64,000 nucleotides of DNA from Angiostrongylus vasorum. Lineage: Eukaryota; Nematoda; Chromadorea; Rhabditida; Metastrongylidae. Below are positions 38,601-47,304 of this stretch, piece after piece (positions within the stretch are counted from its first letter, which is position 1; each line of letters starts with the position of its first letter). Location of the stretch: contig JADANN010000429.1 of NCBI GenBank assembly GCA_018806985.1, forward strand, positions 1,054,001 through 1,118,000. The letters run 5' to 3'. Both the position numbers and the translations under genes were made by a program. Under the pieces are notes generated by a model that was given only the letters and a program-made list of their open reading frames with translations, made no database searches and was not told the DNA's origin.

Positions 38601-41600
38601 TAACTAAGATAAAGACCAAGGATGCCCAAACACGTTGAGATAAGTCCGATTTCGATATGTCTTTATATTTTTCCATTTAGTTTCGATAGCAAATTCCGTA
38701 GTGAAGATAACTGTGCAGAATATGAACATATATTAATAGCAAGTTATATTCCGTCTCTCCTCCCAAGGGTTTATCGCCTTGTCGCGGTGTTCCTAGGTGT
38801 TGGCGTGTGAAGTTGTACAACTGGGGATTCATCCCTCACCAGGATCTCCCAAACTGAGAAGAAGTCCGGCGTTTCCATCAGGAAGCTCGTCTAAGGGTAA
38901 ATCAGTACTAGGACCCACATTTGTCCTGGTATAAAAGTAGTCGCATAGTGGCAAATATCCCTCTGATCCACAGGGGGCGGCGACTGCCCGTGGTGGTGAA
39001 GACCTGGGGCAGACTTTGGCTAAGCTGGCCTCGGGACTCCAGGGAACCACAGTAGCTAAACCAGCAGAACTCTGAAAAATGGAACTTATGCTGGGGCTCG
39101 TACAACCAGTGAAGAAGGGCCATCCGAGCATCCATGTATCCAAGCATTGCGACATTCTTGGATGTTTAACTCCGACTTATATACAATGGCAGCATTTTGG
39201 TGTAAACCTGTATCACGAATTGGCGACATTTTAAAGTAAACGTTGCAAAAAGGCGGGAAAGTCTCGTTTCCAATGTGGCCGGTCCAAGGCTAGCTATGAT
39301 GACGACCTTTGGCCTCCCTACGGTCATTTTAAACAGAATGAAAAGAAAATACAAGTCCACCAAGCACTAATTGCTAATCCAAACCAAATTTTTCTATGGA
39401 TAGCATGTGTAATAAAAACCAAATCTAAATTTTTATACGTGTATTACATTCAACCCGTGTAGAGCTTGGTGAGCAACTTTCCAATGGGGGGTTCATTTTC
39501 TGCTTTACCAAAGAATTAGTTGTTCACATCGTCCTCGATCAATCGGCAGTGATCGTAGAATTCGTTGCCGCAATTGGAATTTCCTTCATTCTAGAATGAT
39601 CAGTGTCCCAACGTAGCCAACCTAGCAACAGTCCAGAAGGACCTTTAGTCAAATGGTCCATGTTTATTTCCTTGTCCATCACCTGGGGATGCGCCGTATA
39701 GTGTTTGAAGTCGGATTGAGCGATTGGTCACTTGATAGAGATTTCTAGTCCACCATCATAATGAAACGGAGTACCTTCTGCTTACTTTTGAAAAAAATAA
39801 TATGTGGGTGGTGCAGATTTTTTGTTCTGCAAATCCGAAGATTTTTATGGATATCACTAGAGCGTCCTGAGACGCTGAGGCGCGTGCAACGCATTGATCA
39901 GAGGCGCCGTGCAATATACATGGGATCTCGATCCACGCGCCCATGGCTCACGAAGCCTTCCATTCCACCGGGGTCGGCAAATTAGTACTAGACTTGTCTG
40001 GGTGGATAGCAGCACTGGCTCGACACGTCCATCGGTAAGCCACTGCGGGTCATTGTAAAGGTCAGATATGGATTCAACCACCTCCAACGATGCTTAATGA
40101 ACTCGAGTGCATGGCGCATCCCTCAGGGGTAGATGAACGACGAGAGCTTTATCATCTTATCCCTTTATCACTAGAGTAGGCATAGGTTCATGATATGATG
40201 TTGATGGTACAAGTCATTAATTTCTATTTTCAAAACCGCTTCTAGTGTGTTCTTTTTCATGAGTTGACTTAATTTTTATGTGATTTCTCCTCAAAACTTA
40301 TTTTATTCGAACTGCTTTCTTTAGCAAAAGTTTAGTACTTCGAAAATTTGGATCACAGCTCCTCTCTCGTGGTGTAGAAGTATATACATTACTGCATAAG
40401 GCTCTAATTAAGTTTCAAAATTAAATGCTTTGTGTTAGAAATTAAAACTAGCATGGGTGACTGTATAGAGTTTTACTCTTACATTTCTCTGTAGCAAAAA
40501 CAGTTCTGCTTGCAGATTCCACTCGGACCCTAGCGGAGTCGACGAAAGTACGGAGTTTAACAATCCACTGTACTCGAGAAATTCAGTACTTGATCCGATT
40601 AGAAGTGCTCTTAGTGAAGAAGAGGAAGCACTTGAGCAAAAGAAGCTTCGTGGACGAACTGCTGTTGATCGCGCGCAAAGTAATATTTTACTTTTTCTTA
40701 AAGAAAACTTGGAGAAATAATTCTTCTTGTTTTATCGAATGGATTTGACAGCAAACTGGATGACATTATGTGTTGATGCATTCCTCGAACTTTGAATTAT
40801 CGGCACTGGACTTCATTATATCTCACAAAAGTCGCTAGGTTTAGCGTTGCTGTCATTGGGTTAGGTAGTCTAAAGACCAAAAGCAGGGACAGATAGTACA
40901 GTGGTAGTGATGTCGATCATGAGGAACACGGTGCTGCATCGATTACGCTGTGGGCTCACCCAGCCTCTCATCCCTCCGAAGTCGGTAAATTGTTACCAGA
41001 CTTGTCTGAGAAAAGTTCCTTCTTGGCAATTCAGTTGGGAATGCACCAGCCCAGCTATCTCAGGACTCCAGGGAGAATCGTCTCGAGCAGCATCTAACGA
41101 TATGCATGATGGAAGGAAAGTCCTCAAGCAGCAGGGAAACCCACATGTCAAAGTTGAAAGACCTTAATGGATGATGCTTACGAGGAAACGAATCGAATGT
41201 AAGAAGAGCTGGGATATACAAAATAGATGTGGAAGATGGGTCGGATATAGTAGAAGTAAAAAATAAAAAACCAAAAGCACGCCGCCCACATTACTTCAAT
41301 GGCTTGCTTTTCTATCATACCAGAGATTTCGTGATATATTGCAGTCTGTTCAAATCGTAGAAATCCTAACTGTTCAATCAAAAAAGATTTCTTTTGAGCC
41401 AGTTGTTGTTATCTTTCACCACATTAATATGATTCGTATTCTATCCTGGTCACAGATTTCAACGAAGTTTTTACCTTTTCTGAGATTCATTGTCCACCAC
41501 ATCCGGTCTGCATGCCTGAGTCATTCATACAAAGTATTGCAGACGATTACGCTTCCCTGGACGAGATGGCAGGAACGTCGTCGACATCGCGAGGCCAGTG

Positions 41601-43936
41601 CACAGTACCTCTTCTGGAGGAGTCAAGAGAGCACAATGGCGAAAGTATGCTGAACAAGTCATCCAGTTAAAACCACTACTACCACTGATCTGCTTCACTC
41701 ACACCTCGCATGTTTGTATGTCTTCATCCTCACATGCACATCCTACGTCCTTGGTTCGTTCATGCGAATTTTCTTTAGCTCTCTAAATTAACACTTCCTA
41801 ACCCGATGAGTGGCCTTAAGAATGAGACGATTCATTTTTCACTAAGGGAATGGCTACCTTTACATCCTCATAGAATCGGATGTAGATTGTTATTCTCGAC
41901 TGAATGAGGTACTTCCTTCCATGGAAGACGTTAAAACCTATGTAGTTAATAATACATTGGTAAAGTACTTCTTTTCAAAACGTTCACAACTTTGAATAGG
42001 ACTGTTCGATCATACCACTTATAAAGTAAGACATTTTTTTCTATCGTTCTATTTATTTTTATGTTCCACTACCCACATTCACTGTCAACACTCACGATCC
42101 TTTTGTATGGTTCGTTCTTGTTCTGTTGTTGGAAAACTTCGCCTTTCCAACTTTGGAGATACGGCTGATGTTCACAATTCTTAACATTCGCAGTTTGCCC
42201 TTTGTTCTTGCATGCTTTATGTTGTGGTTTGTAGTTTGGAGATGAAGACGTCTACTCAGATCCACTGCGGTTGTTGACGTCACAGTAGTCGTCCACTAGA
42301 TTACTTGGTAATATTGGTCTTCTAATGAAGCACTGCTTCCAAACCTGACGACGATGTTCGGGCTGGATCGTATCCATAGTTAGCGATCCTTTCCGGTATT
42401 GACAGCTACTCATCACCATGTTCGAATGTTGTTTTGTGTACGACGTTTATATCATCTTCGATGCATGTGCTTCTATGTGTGGTTCGTGGTTTATTGACTG
42501 GATGACCGGTTCATTGTCATTCATGTTGTGTTCTTTTGTCACCTCTAAAATCACATTATGTTCATAACTTCACTTAGAATTAGATTAGCTTAGACAGTTG
42601 TTCACAAGCTGACCACTTCTAGGCGTGTTCAGAATTTCTATGGAAAACAGATGCAGGTCTTTAATTTAAGGGCCTACTCCGAGACGATACGTGTAGGGAA
42701 ATTCCTTATCGAAGCGCGAAAAAGCATGCAGTGTTGGGAATGGTTCTGACTAGAGAAAATGTATCGACTAGTTGCTTGTTTCGAACCGCAAGCGATATGT
42801 GGGCGTCGTAGATTTTGCTGCTGGACTTCATCAATACGTATATCCAGCATTACCTCATGTTGTGGGCGAAGTATATTCGAACTCTCTCCTACGTTGGTCG
42901 AATTCGACTCGGAAGCATTTTTTTTTGACAAATAATTTTGATAACATAAAAAGCAAATGGTGTTGAAAGTCACTCAGATGTATACGAATACATCTACCAC
43001 AGTAATCGTATCTTCTTTCCTATCTCCGCGTTAAAAAAGAACTTCGACAGACGAATAAATCAACGAAGAGTTCTTTGCTCGCTTAGGTTTGGTGAGAGCA
43101 ACGAAGATCTGCTGGGGGAAATTTAAGTTAGTTACTTAGTTTAGACGTATCCCGTTGAATCTGAGAAAGCTGATATGAGAGAAAGACAAAAAAAAAGGTT
43201 CCTGTTAAGGAGAAAGCTCTTTCGTAGAGTTAAAGCTACTTCATTTCTGCTTGATTTTGTCAATGATGGTGAGAGAACTCAACGTGGAATATTCTAGAAA
43301 ACTAACTTTAGCTGAACTGAGAGAAAGACGAAACGAAGGACATGTATGCTGTGGTGGTGAACGCGTTAGCCCCCTGGAAGGGTAATAGCGCGTTCATTTC
43401 CCGCCGCGGGCACCTGCGGTCTGGAGTTTTGCAAATATCTCAGGATCATAGTAGTTGTATTAACTTTAGCCTTTTTATTATAGAATTTGTGAACGCTCTT
43501 CCAGCAGTGTTTATAGTCGGCCTGAATGCCACACAACTTACTGTGTAACTGCAATTCTGTTTATGGCTTGCTGGATCGATATGCATAAAATACAAGAGTG
43601 GTAGTCGTTCTAGTCATGATAGGCTCTAATGCACTATGAAGAATGATGCGGTAGAGATGGTAGGACGAAAGATCTCGCTAAAGTTATAAACCTATGATGT
43701 CTAGAAACTAGAGCCAAGTGTCCATGTACATCCAAGTGCCTCCATATACTTTATGGGAGTCTTTCAATCCATCTCTTCGGTTTCTATCCTCCATTGATTC
43801 AGATTTTCGATGAATTTCAGCTACGGACGACGGCTACGAAGTACCACTCAATCCACCGAATCGCCTCAGTAGTCCTCAATCTCGACAAAAAGAAAACGAA
43901 ATCAACGCACGACGAGCGGGCAATCATTACACGTAG
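8685..43936 (+). CDS. ced-1: CED-1-type engulfment receptor (EMI / multiple EGF-like, Draper/MEGF10 family)
   Basis: Single-pass phagocytic receptor that recognises apoptotic cells. Exons by eye: 8685-8800, 12109-12210, 13007-13100, 13991-14083, 15240-15432, 16302-16386, 16454-16551, 18556-18730, 20380-20503, 21323-21478, 23044-23146, 23231-23343, 24583-24708, 28054-28191, 31451-31594, 32203-32326, 32506-about 32598, 34497-34561, 34973-35094, 35169-35273, 35511-35672, 37660-37803, 37930-37952, 38187-38428, 40516-40679, 41456-41644, 43821-43936. The total is about 1130 residues, close to C. elegans CED-1. Order: signal peptide ([16 protein letters not shown]), EMI domain in exons 1-3, then a long run of CxCxNGxxC..GxCxCxxGxxG EGF-like units to about residue 890. 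A membrane helix lies near residues 937-960. The cytoplasmic tail has NPLY (40562-40573), the docking type for the PTB adaptor CED-6, and YASL (41548-41559), a YxxL signal. Most junctions keep phase. Exon 7 is off by one base at both ends, the exon 17 donor is unclear, and exons 22-24 are least certain. Confidence 0.94.
10818..11095 (+). repeat. SINE family A, variant head
   Basis: Lies in CED-1 intron 1. The head reads GGCATGTAGCTCAGTGATTA, closer to a genuine tRNA 5' half (TAGCTCAGTG) than the other copies. Confidence 0.75.
11635..12010 (-). repeat. family B
   Basis: Full-length reverse copy in CED-1 intron 1. It ends GGTAAACCGTTGGGAGG just 98 bases before the EMI exon acceptor. Confidence 0.75.
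12109..13100 (+). other. ced-1: EMI-domain exons of the CED-1 receptor
   Basis: Exons 2 and 3 (12109-12210 and 13007-13100) follow exon 1 in phase. They carry the cysteines of an EMI domain: VCTVP in exon 1, then [13 protein letters not shown], then [16 protein letters not shown]. An N-terminal EMI module followed by EGF repeats defines the CED-1/Draper/MEGF10 group and separates it from Notch or laminin-type EGF proteins. Confidence 0.85.
12400..12855 (-). pseudogene. possible decayed coding stretch in CED-1 intron 2
   Basis: Two antisense open segments, 12610-12855 and 12403-12603, are in one frame and separated by a single stop. The first is rich in K, R and S ([20 protein letters not shown]). 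The second is basic and ends [13 protein letters not shown] do not recognise the family. Chance open frames are possible. Confidence 0.25.
13335..13490. repeat. two tRNA-like fragments, head to head
   Basis: In CED-1 intron 3. A reverse B-box-like stretch (GGCTTCGAACTCGCAAGTAC) is followed by a forward tRNA-like unit beginning GGTGTGGTGGATAGAACGTG, with GAGTTCGGAGTCCCC as its B box. They look like heads of another SINE family, not functional tRNAs, because no complete cloverleaf can be drawn. Confidence 0.4.
13618..13882 (-). repeat. SINE family A
   Basis: Reverse copy in CED-1 intron 3, ending at CTAGGCTACACGCGC, about 110 bases before exon 4. Confidence 0.75.
14495..14660 (+). repeat. SINE family D, partial
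   Basis: In CED-1 intron 4. It contains GGTGATTGCTGATATGGTAA, the tRNA-like head GGGCGTCCGTGGCGCAGCG, the B-box-like GTGGTTCGATTTGACC and the GCGAATATCTCAGCATCG tail region. Confidence 0.6.
16890..17140 (-). repeat. family B, partial
   Basis: Reverse copy in CED-1 intron 7. The TTACCGCCTCATCG end is missing. Confidence 0.65.
18055..18140. repeat. facing tRNA-like heads
   Basis: In CED-1 intron 7. GATTAGTCTAATGGATGAGT resembles a tRNA D-arm with A box, and GACCACTAAGCTACACGGC is the reverse complement of another SINE head. The two face each other in under 90 bp, as expected from nested insertion and truncation. Confidence 0.35.
19370..19595 (+). repeat. two-unit tandem repeat, 113-bp period
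   Basis: In CED-1 intron 8. Units start at 19370 and 19483 with GGAAACAGTA and share the CATGATTCTTCT core and the AACTACACTTT end, at roughly 85-90 percent identity by eye. Confidence 0.75.
19990..20268 (-). repeat. SINE family A
   Basis: Near full-length reverse copy in CED-1 intron 8, about 110 bases before exon 9. Confidence 0.8.
22095..22375 (+). repeat. SINE family D
   Basis: Reference copy of family D in CED-1 intron 10. It starts CAGCTTAACTGGGCTCATTG and contains GGCGGGTGATTGCTGATGGC. Its tRNA-like head is CATGGTGCGGTGGTGAACGC, followed by GCGCGTTCGTTC, and the tail includes AAATTTCTCAGCATCACTGT. Confidence 0.7.
22550..22945. repeat. inverted pair of family C ends (fold-back)
   Basis: In CED-1 intron 10. 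The left arm begins near GACGTTTCGGCAGATTTCGC and the right arm ends near GGCGAAATCCGCCGAAACGT. They are inverted and separated by a short spacer, a small version of the structure at 25199-26594. Confidence 0.65.
23685..24085 (-). repeat. family B
   Basis: Near full-length reverse copy in CED-1 intron 12. Its right end, GAGGCGCTAAACGGTTGGAAGG, has several changes from the family. Confidence 0.7.
25085..25170 (+). repeat. SINE family D fragment
   Basis: Keeps only CCCCGAAAAGGGTAATAGCG to CAAATATCTCAACACCC of family D. It adjoins the left arm of the Penelope-like fold-back. Confidence 0.55.
25199..26594 (-). mobile_element. Penelope-like retroelement remnant in a fold-back arrangement
   Basis: Two inverted arms of about 450 bp (25199-25650 and 26148-26594) flank a spacer of about 500 bp, in CED-1 intron 13. 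On the minus strand, 25500-26167 encodes the linker and C-terminal endonuclease of a Penelope-like element. Features include [18 protein letters not shown], then [20 protein letters not shown], with VYL and YVG at the GIY-YIG positions, then ARI/VRIKEHL-type sequence. The right arm encodes the same C-terminal tail on the plus strand ([16 protein letters not shown]). So two 5'-truncated copies lie head to head. The reverse-transcriptase core is absent and frames are interrupted, so it is not autonomous. Confidence 0.7.
26690..26895. repeat. family D fragments joined as a small inverted repeat
   Basis: GAAGCTGAGATATTTGTAAA at the left and GCAGATATCTCAGCTTCGTT at the right are inverted. Between them lie partial heads with GAACGCGCTATTGTCC and GAGTAACGCG. 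This is the junction of a minus and a plus copy. Confidence 0.5.
26918..27218 (+). repeat. SINE family D
   Basis: Near full-length copy in CED-1 intron 13, from CTCAACTTAACTGGGTTCAA to AAAAAGAGTAGGCAGTAGGC. Confidence 0.75.
28300..31320 (-). mobile_element. degenerate RTE-type non-LTR retrotransposon
   Basis: Inserted antisense in CED-1 intron 14. From its 5' end (right), an endonuclease domain starts [14 protein letters not shown] at about 31050 and continues with [14 protein letters not shown]. The metal-binding block ([14 protein letters not shown]) lies near 30600, and the later histidine motif reads SGHR where active enzymes have SDHR. The reverse transcriptase follows on 29984-28967, with [37 protein letters not shown] and the catalytic [11 protein letters not shown] gap between KLFT and QQAGFRKG removes about 25-30 residues of the palm-finger region. 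The C-terminal part runs to about 28310. Several frameshifts make it a dead copy. The 5' part (31060-31320) is non-coding, and both ends are approximate. Confidence 0.85.
32605..32882 (-). repeat. SINE family A abutting CED-1 exon 17
   Basis: Reverse copy whose tail starts within about 10 bases of the apparent end of exon 17. Confidence 0.75.
32935..33080 (+). repeat. family C fragment
   Basis: Contains GCTGACGTTTCGGCCGTTTC and TTCTTCAAGGTCTGGAAGAG, then CTCGCTCAAACACTTTCGTA, in CED-1 intron 17. Confidence 0.55.
33300..33780 (-). pseudogene. decayed coding remnant, family not recognised
   Basis: In CED-1 intron 17. The antisense strand reads as protein-like sequence that changes frame. One segment (33471-33749) includes [17 protein letters not shown]. 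The next frame continues [20 protein letters not shown], then [12 protein letters not shown], a stop, and [13 protein letters not shown]. Several stops and at least one frameshift indicate a dead copy. No confident family is assigned. Confidence 0.35.
34083..34365 (-). repeat. SINE family A
   Basis: Near full-length reverse copy in CED-1 intron 17, about 130 bases before exon 18. Confidence 0.75.
35289..35333 (+). other. ced-1: G-rich tract with G-quadruplex potential
   Basis: A 45-base purine tract in the short intron after exon 20 holds at least four runs of three or more G, including a run of eight. It lies on the sense strand of the CED-1 transcript. Confidence 0.5.
36100..37057 (-). pseudogene. 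intronless processed-pseudogene-like remnant
   Basis: In CED-1 intron 21, antisense. One frame reads for about 950 bases with protein-like composition, broken by at least five stops and no clear frameshift. Segments: [38 protein letters not shown], then after a stop [40 protein letters not shown], and further on [20 protein letters not shown] and [20 protein letters not shown]. Several stops fit CAA-to-TAA or CGA-to-TGA decay. The absence of introns suggests a retrocopy. The parent looks like a low-complexity, partly disordered protein that I do not recognise. Confidence 0.5.
37135..37412 (+). repeat. SINE family A
   Basis: Near full-length copy in CED-1 intron 21, from GACGCGTGTGGCGCAGTGGT to GAGAGCTTTATTTTTTT. 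Confidence 0.8.
37430..37670 (+). repeat. diverged SINE family A, supplies the exon 22 acceptor
   Basis: Older copy with recognisable body (GGTAGGCCACTGCAAGTCG, ACGATGCTTACTGAAGTCGA). It is truncated at GGCACATCCC, where the CED-1 coding sequence begins. Confidence 0.65.
38310..38428 (+). other. ced-1: transmembrane helix and juxtamembrane segment of the CED-1 receptor
   Basis: The exon encodes the hydrophobic run [20 protein letters not shown] followed by [17 protein letters not shown], a basic stop-transfer segment. The exon ends in phase 2 at a GTATGT donor. Read through, the frame stops after a few codons, so splicing to 40516, which restores the frame, is required for the tail. Confidence 0.85.
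38760..39160 (+). repeat. family B
   Basis: Near full-length copy in CED-1 intron 24, starting CCCAAGGGTTTATCGCCTTG and ending with an AAGCATTGCG-adjacent tail. Confidence 0.7.
39877..40172 (+). repeat. SINE family A
   Basis: Copy in CED-1 intron 24 with a changed head (GAGGCGCGTGCAACGCATTG) and tail GAGAGCTTTATCATCTTATC. Confidence 0.7.
40516..41644 (+). other. ced-1: cytoplasmic signalling exons with NPLY and YASL motifs
   Basis: Exon 40516-40679 encodes [15 protein letters not shown], and exon 41456-41644 encodes [13 protein letters not shown]. In C. elegans the NPXY motif binds CED-6 and the YXXL motif contributes to signalling. Both motifs, their order and their spacing behind the membrane helix are kept, so the receptor is expected to signal through the same adaptor route. 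Confidence 0.88.
40888..41215 (+). repeat. SINE family E
   Basis: In CED-1 intron 25. The tRNA-like head GGACAGATAGTACAGTGGTA is followed by a family-A-like block (CTCATCCCTCCGAAGTCGGT) and then an unrelated 3' part ending GAAGAGCTGGGATATAC. A second member is at 46625. It looks like a chimeric SINE sharing part of its body with family A. Confidence 0.5.
43310..43460 (+). repeat. SINE family D, head and tail
   Basis: In CED-1 intron 26. Contains TGGTGGTGAACGCGTTAGCC, AATAGCGCGTTCATTTCCCG and TTGCAAATATCTCAGGATCA. Confidence 0.65.
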
Positions 43937-44880
43937 TAGAAAGAAGCTTCTCTCTTCGTTCTTTTTTGCTGTTCGTCTACAAACGCTTTGTCTACAATTC
44001 CTCATTATTCCTTGTCTGCTTCATACGTTTGTCAACTATTTCTTGAGACGGGATATATTAGCATGTATTTATGTTTATTTACACCTCAGATTGCTAGCTA
44101 ACGTTGTGCTGGCTTCATTATTTAATCAGTTTTGTTCTGAAATCCTCTCACGTCTAACAGTGTTTTCTTTTCTTTTTTCCTTTTTTCTGCTCACTAGTCG
44201 CTCTCAGCTTTTACGGCAGAGTGATTTCTGTTTGCTTTCTTAGCTGTTATTACGCAAAACACACTTTCACAAGTCCGTGCCAGTCATCCGAAATCCACCA
44301 GTAAACCTCGTCTGCCTTGGACCATCATTTTTTGATAACCTATTTGTTTTACTCGACAGTGAATTTTGAGATTCATAACAGAGTATGTGCGTCAGGATTT
44401 TTCCCTATCCAGGCCTTTTAAGCCAATAGATGATTGTGCTATCACGTGATGATTCCTGTGCTAATATTAACCATATTCATTTGATCGTTACTATACGTGT
44501 ACCATGTTTACATTCTGTAATTCTTCCTAATGAGATTATAAATCGTCACGCATGATCTTTTGTGAAAAGTAGACTTCTAGAAAGTGAATGATAGAAATGG
44601 TAATCCCGCTTAGAACCCAAACAGACATGTTCATGTGGCATTTTGCAGAATCAGCTCCACTTACATCGTAAAGAACTCGTCTAGTTGTAACAGACGTGAC
44701 AAAGTTGTTCAAAAAATGTCAATTGGGAAAGATCATTACGGAAGTAACATAGGGAAAAGGAAACCATCCACGGCTACTCCTGCAAAATACATCCGGCAGG
44801 ATTAGTGTAGGAATCTTCATGGATATGCTGTTACGGTATCAGTCCTTGCACAAGACATCTGTCACTTTTTCCAGATACAG

Positions 44881-45068
44881 CAATGAACATCCTGCTACTA
44901 GGATGGAATAACCAGAGGGTTCTTTTCGAAACCACTGTTGTAGAACAAGGAGCATCCTGCTACTAGCATGGAATGACCAGCGGATTCTTTTTCGAAACCA
45001 CTATTGTAGAACAAGGAACATCCTGCTACTAGGATAGAACAACCAGCGGGTTCTTTTCGAAACCATTG
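44881..45068 (+). repeat. three-unit tandem repeat, about 65-bp period
   Basis: Units begin near 44881, 44946 and 45012 with the core CATCCTGCTACTAGGATGGA and end TTTTCGAAACCACTGTTG. They differ by a few substitutions and a one-base length change in a T run. Confidence 0.85.
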
Positions 45069-45967
45069 TTGGCTACGATAAGATATCGGCGAAACATCAC
45101 CAGTACGAACGCCATACTACGTGGACTTGTACTAAGCAAGAATTCTAGCCAACTCTTTGCATTACAAAGTTGCTTCTGATGGTACTATCATCCTTCCCAG
45201 ACAGCATTGAAGAGATAACGAGACCCAAAGAACAGAATGAGGAGGAGGGAAAGAAGTAGGACCATGAAAAGTCGAGAAAATGCAGTTGATGAAAAAATCC
45301 AATGTGTGAAGAAGAACAAATGATGCTCTTCGATTACAAAGACCAGATCTAAACGTTCAGCATAGATGTTCAGTGGGCGGAGCAGTGGAAACAGCGAAAC
45401 TACACAAGACTGGTAGGAACACCACATATCCCATCAACTAACCGATTAAACAATCGTCCGTTGAAGTTTTCAGTATCGCTTCCAGTTCTAGGACTATGAA
45501 GTGGCTAAAGATCGAATCGTTCCAATTATCTCCAGAAAGAAAACTAAGGTTTACACTAATTCTCAGGATTCCTTAGTTGTACAACTTGTCATGCAGATTT
45601 GTGATGCAATCGACCAAATATCACCTACCAGTTGTAACACTACAGCAACCGATTAACTCGAGCTGATACCGGTAAACTCCTTACCGCAGCGGACGAAGAT
45701 TGCTCGATGAGCGGCACTTGCCTAACGCTCTTGGGACTACTAATTTCGCCTTTGCGTTAATATCTTAAAATAAACCACCGGAAAAAAAGGAAACCTATGG
45801 AGATCACTCCGGCTCCACGGGCAACCTTGAAATTACTTCATTCGTCATAAGAATGTTAGAGGATGCGAGAAGCATACTTTTGGTACGATGCTTTTCACTA
45901 AGTGAGAAGGTCACCATGGGTAGTTCATTCGATCCTAGGCGAAAATGATAATATCATTCTCTGCTTC

Positions 45968-46240
45968 AATGACCACTACGATGCTGAGATATTTGCAAAA
46001 CTTGGAGCTAAGGCCAGATCCGAATCCACGACTACCCTTCCAGAGGGTCACCTGTTTCCCACTGCACTACTGAGCCCCTTGCTCTGCCCTTCTCTCAGCC
46101 AGTTTTTTCCTAACGGTGCCATCAACAACCACCCGTCAACGGGAAAGATCAGATGAGCACAAATCGGCATGAACTCAATTGAGCTCAGGTTGCAACCGAA
46201 ATCACAATGTTAACTTTTTTTATTTACTATCTATTACAAT
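45968..46240 (-). repeat. SINE family D
   Basis: Reverse, diverged copy. Contains GATGCTGAGATATTTGCAAA at the left and CAACCACCCGTCAACGGGA at the right. It is inverted relative to the copy at 46303. Confidence 0.65.
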
Positions 46241-46302
46241 TCTTCAAGGTAGGATATTACGTGGAATAAAACCGCAACGATGCTGAGATATTCGCAAAAA
46301 TG

Positions 46303-46512
46303 GGTTAATCCCGTTGATGGGTGATTGCTGATGACAATGGAAGATAGAAAACTACATGAGAGAAAGGCGAAACGAAAGACTCTCCTGGTGGGGTCATGAA
46401 CGCGTTTGTCCCTTGAAAGGGTAATAGCGTGTTCGATCCCCCACCGCAGACACCTGCGGTCCAGAGTTTTGCAAATATCTCAGCACCATTGTGGTTATAA
46501 CAACACACTTCC
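46303..46512 (+). repeat. SINE family D
   Basis: Forward copy from TTAATCCCGTTGATGGGTGA to GCAAATATCTCAGCACCATT. Confidence 0.7.
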
Positions 46513-46621
46513 TCAATGTCGATTGTCCCTCAGTATGATCTTCTTCTATGGCACTAGGAAAGTATCTATACCTAAACTGTATATGTTGCTTTCCAACTTA
46601 ATATTTTACAGCCTCTCAAGG

Positions 46622-46980
46622 AAAGGATAGCGTAGTGGTAGTGGTCCCATTCATTAGGCGACGGCCAAACCTACCCAGATGCCAGTTCGAATTCTCAACG
46701 GCCACATCAAGCTTGCCATCCACCCAGGGTCGGGAAATTGGTTGCCTCTAGGACGGTTATTCCAAGATTCCAAGAAGGATTGACTTGACCAACGACACTG
46801 AACGACATTCGTGATGAGGACGAAAAAATCCTCAAGCAACGATTGAACACACACTCAGAAACGCTCAAAAATTTCTGTGGATGGGGGGGGCGGGGGGAAC
46901 CAATCGAATACGAACGGCTGGGATCTGCATAGTGTGGTACATACGATTGCCGGTCCTGTGGTAAATCACGAAATAAACAA
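46622..46980 (+). repeat. SINE family E
   Basis: Head GGATAGCGTAGTGGTAGTGG with B-box-like CCAGTTCGAATTCTC, body GCCATCCACCCAGGGTCGGG and end AACGGCTGGGATCTGCA. It contains an internal G-rich run (G8CG6) near 46883. Confidence 0.55.
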
Positions 46981-47304
46981 ACAAACAAATGGATATAAAG
47001 TCTCTCCTACCCGAAGACAAATGCCAATTGATTGCTAGGAGCCTCGACCCAACTCCATCGTGCAACTGAGGCGACCCACACGGAATGACAATTTCTATAG
47101 GACCACGATAGCTTTGAATCATATAGGTCCTACACAGATAAATACGCTTTGGCGGGAGAGTTTTTAATTAGAATTTTTTAGAGGGTTCAGACGTCTCTTT
47201 CCTTAAGTGCTTCCCTTTAATTGTTGTATGTTATCTTGGGTTTGCTTAGCTGATGTTTTATGATTTTGTTTTTTAGTGTACTTTGTACTTTTTAGGTTAG
47301 TTTG

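Larger units (their letters stand above)
43937..47304. other. intergenic region between the CED-1 and polymerase epsilon genes
   Basis: No gene is supportable. It should hold the CED-1 3' UTR and the promoter of the polymerase gene. No AATAAA was found close behind the CED-1 stop. It contains a 65-bp tandem repeat, an inverted pair of family D SINEs and a family E SINE. The 3.4-kb spacing argues against a typical nematode operon. Confidence 0.5.
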
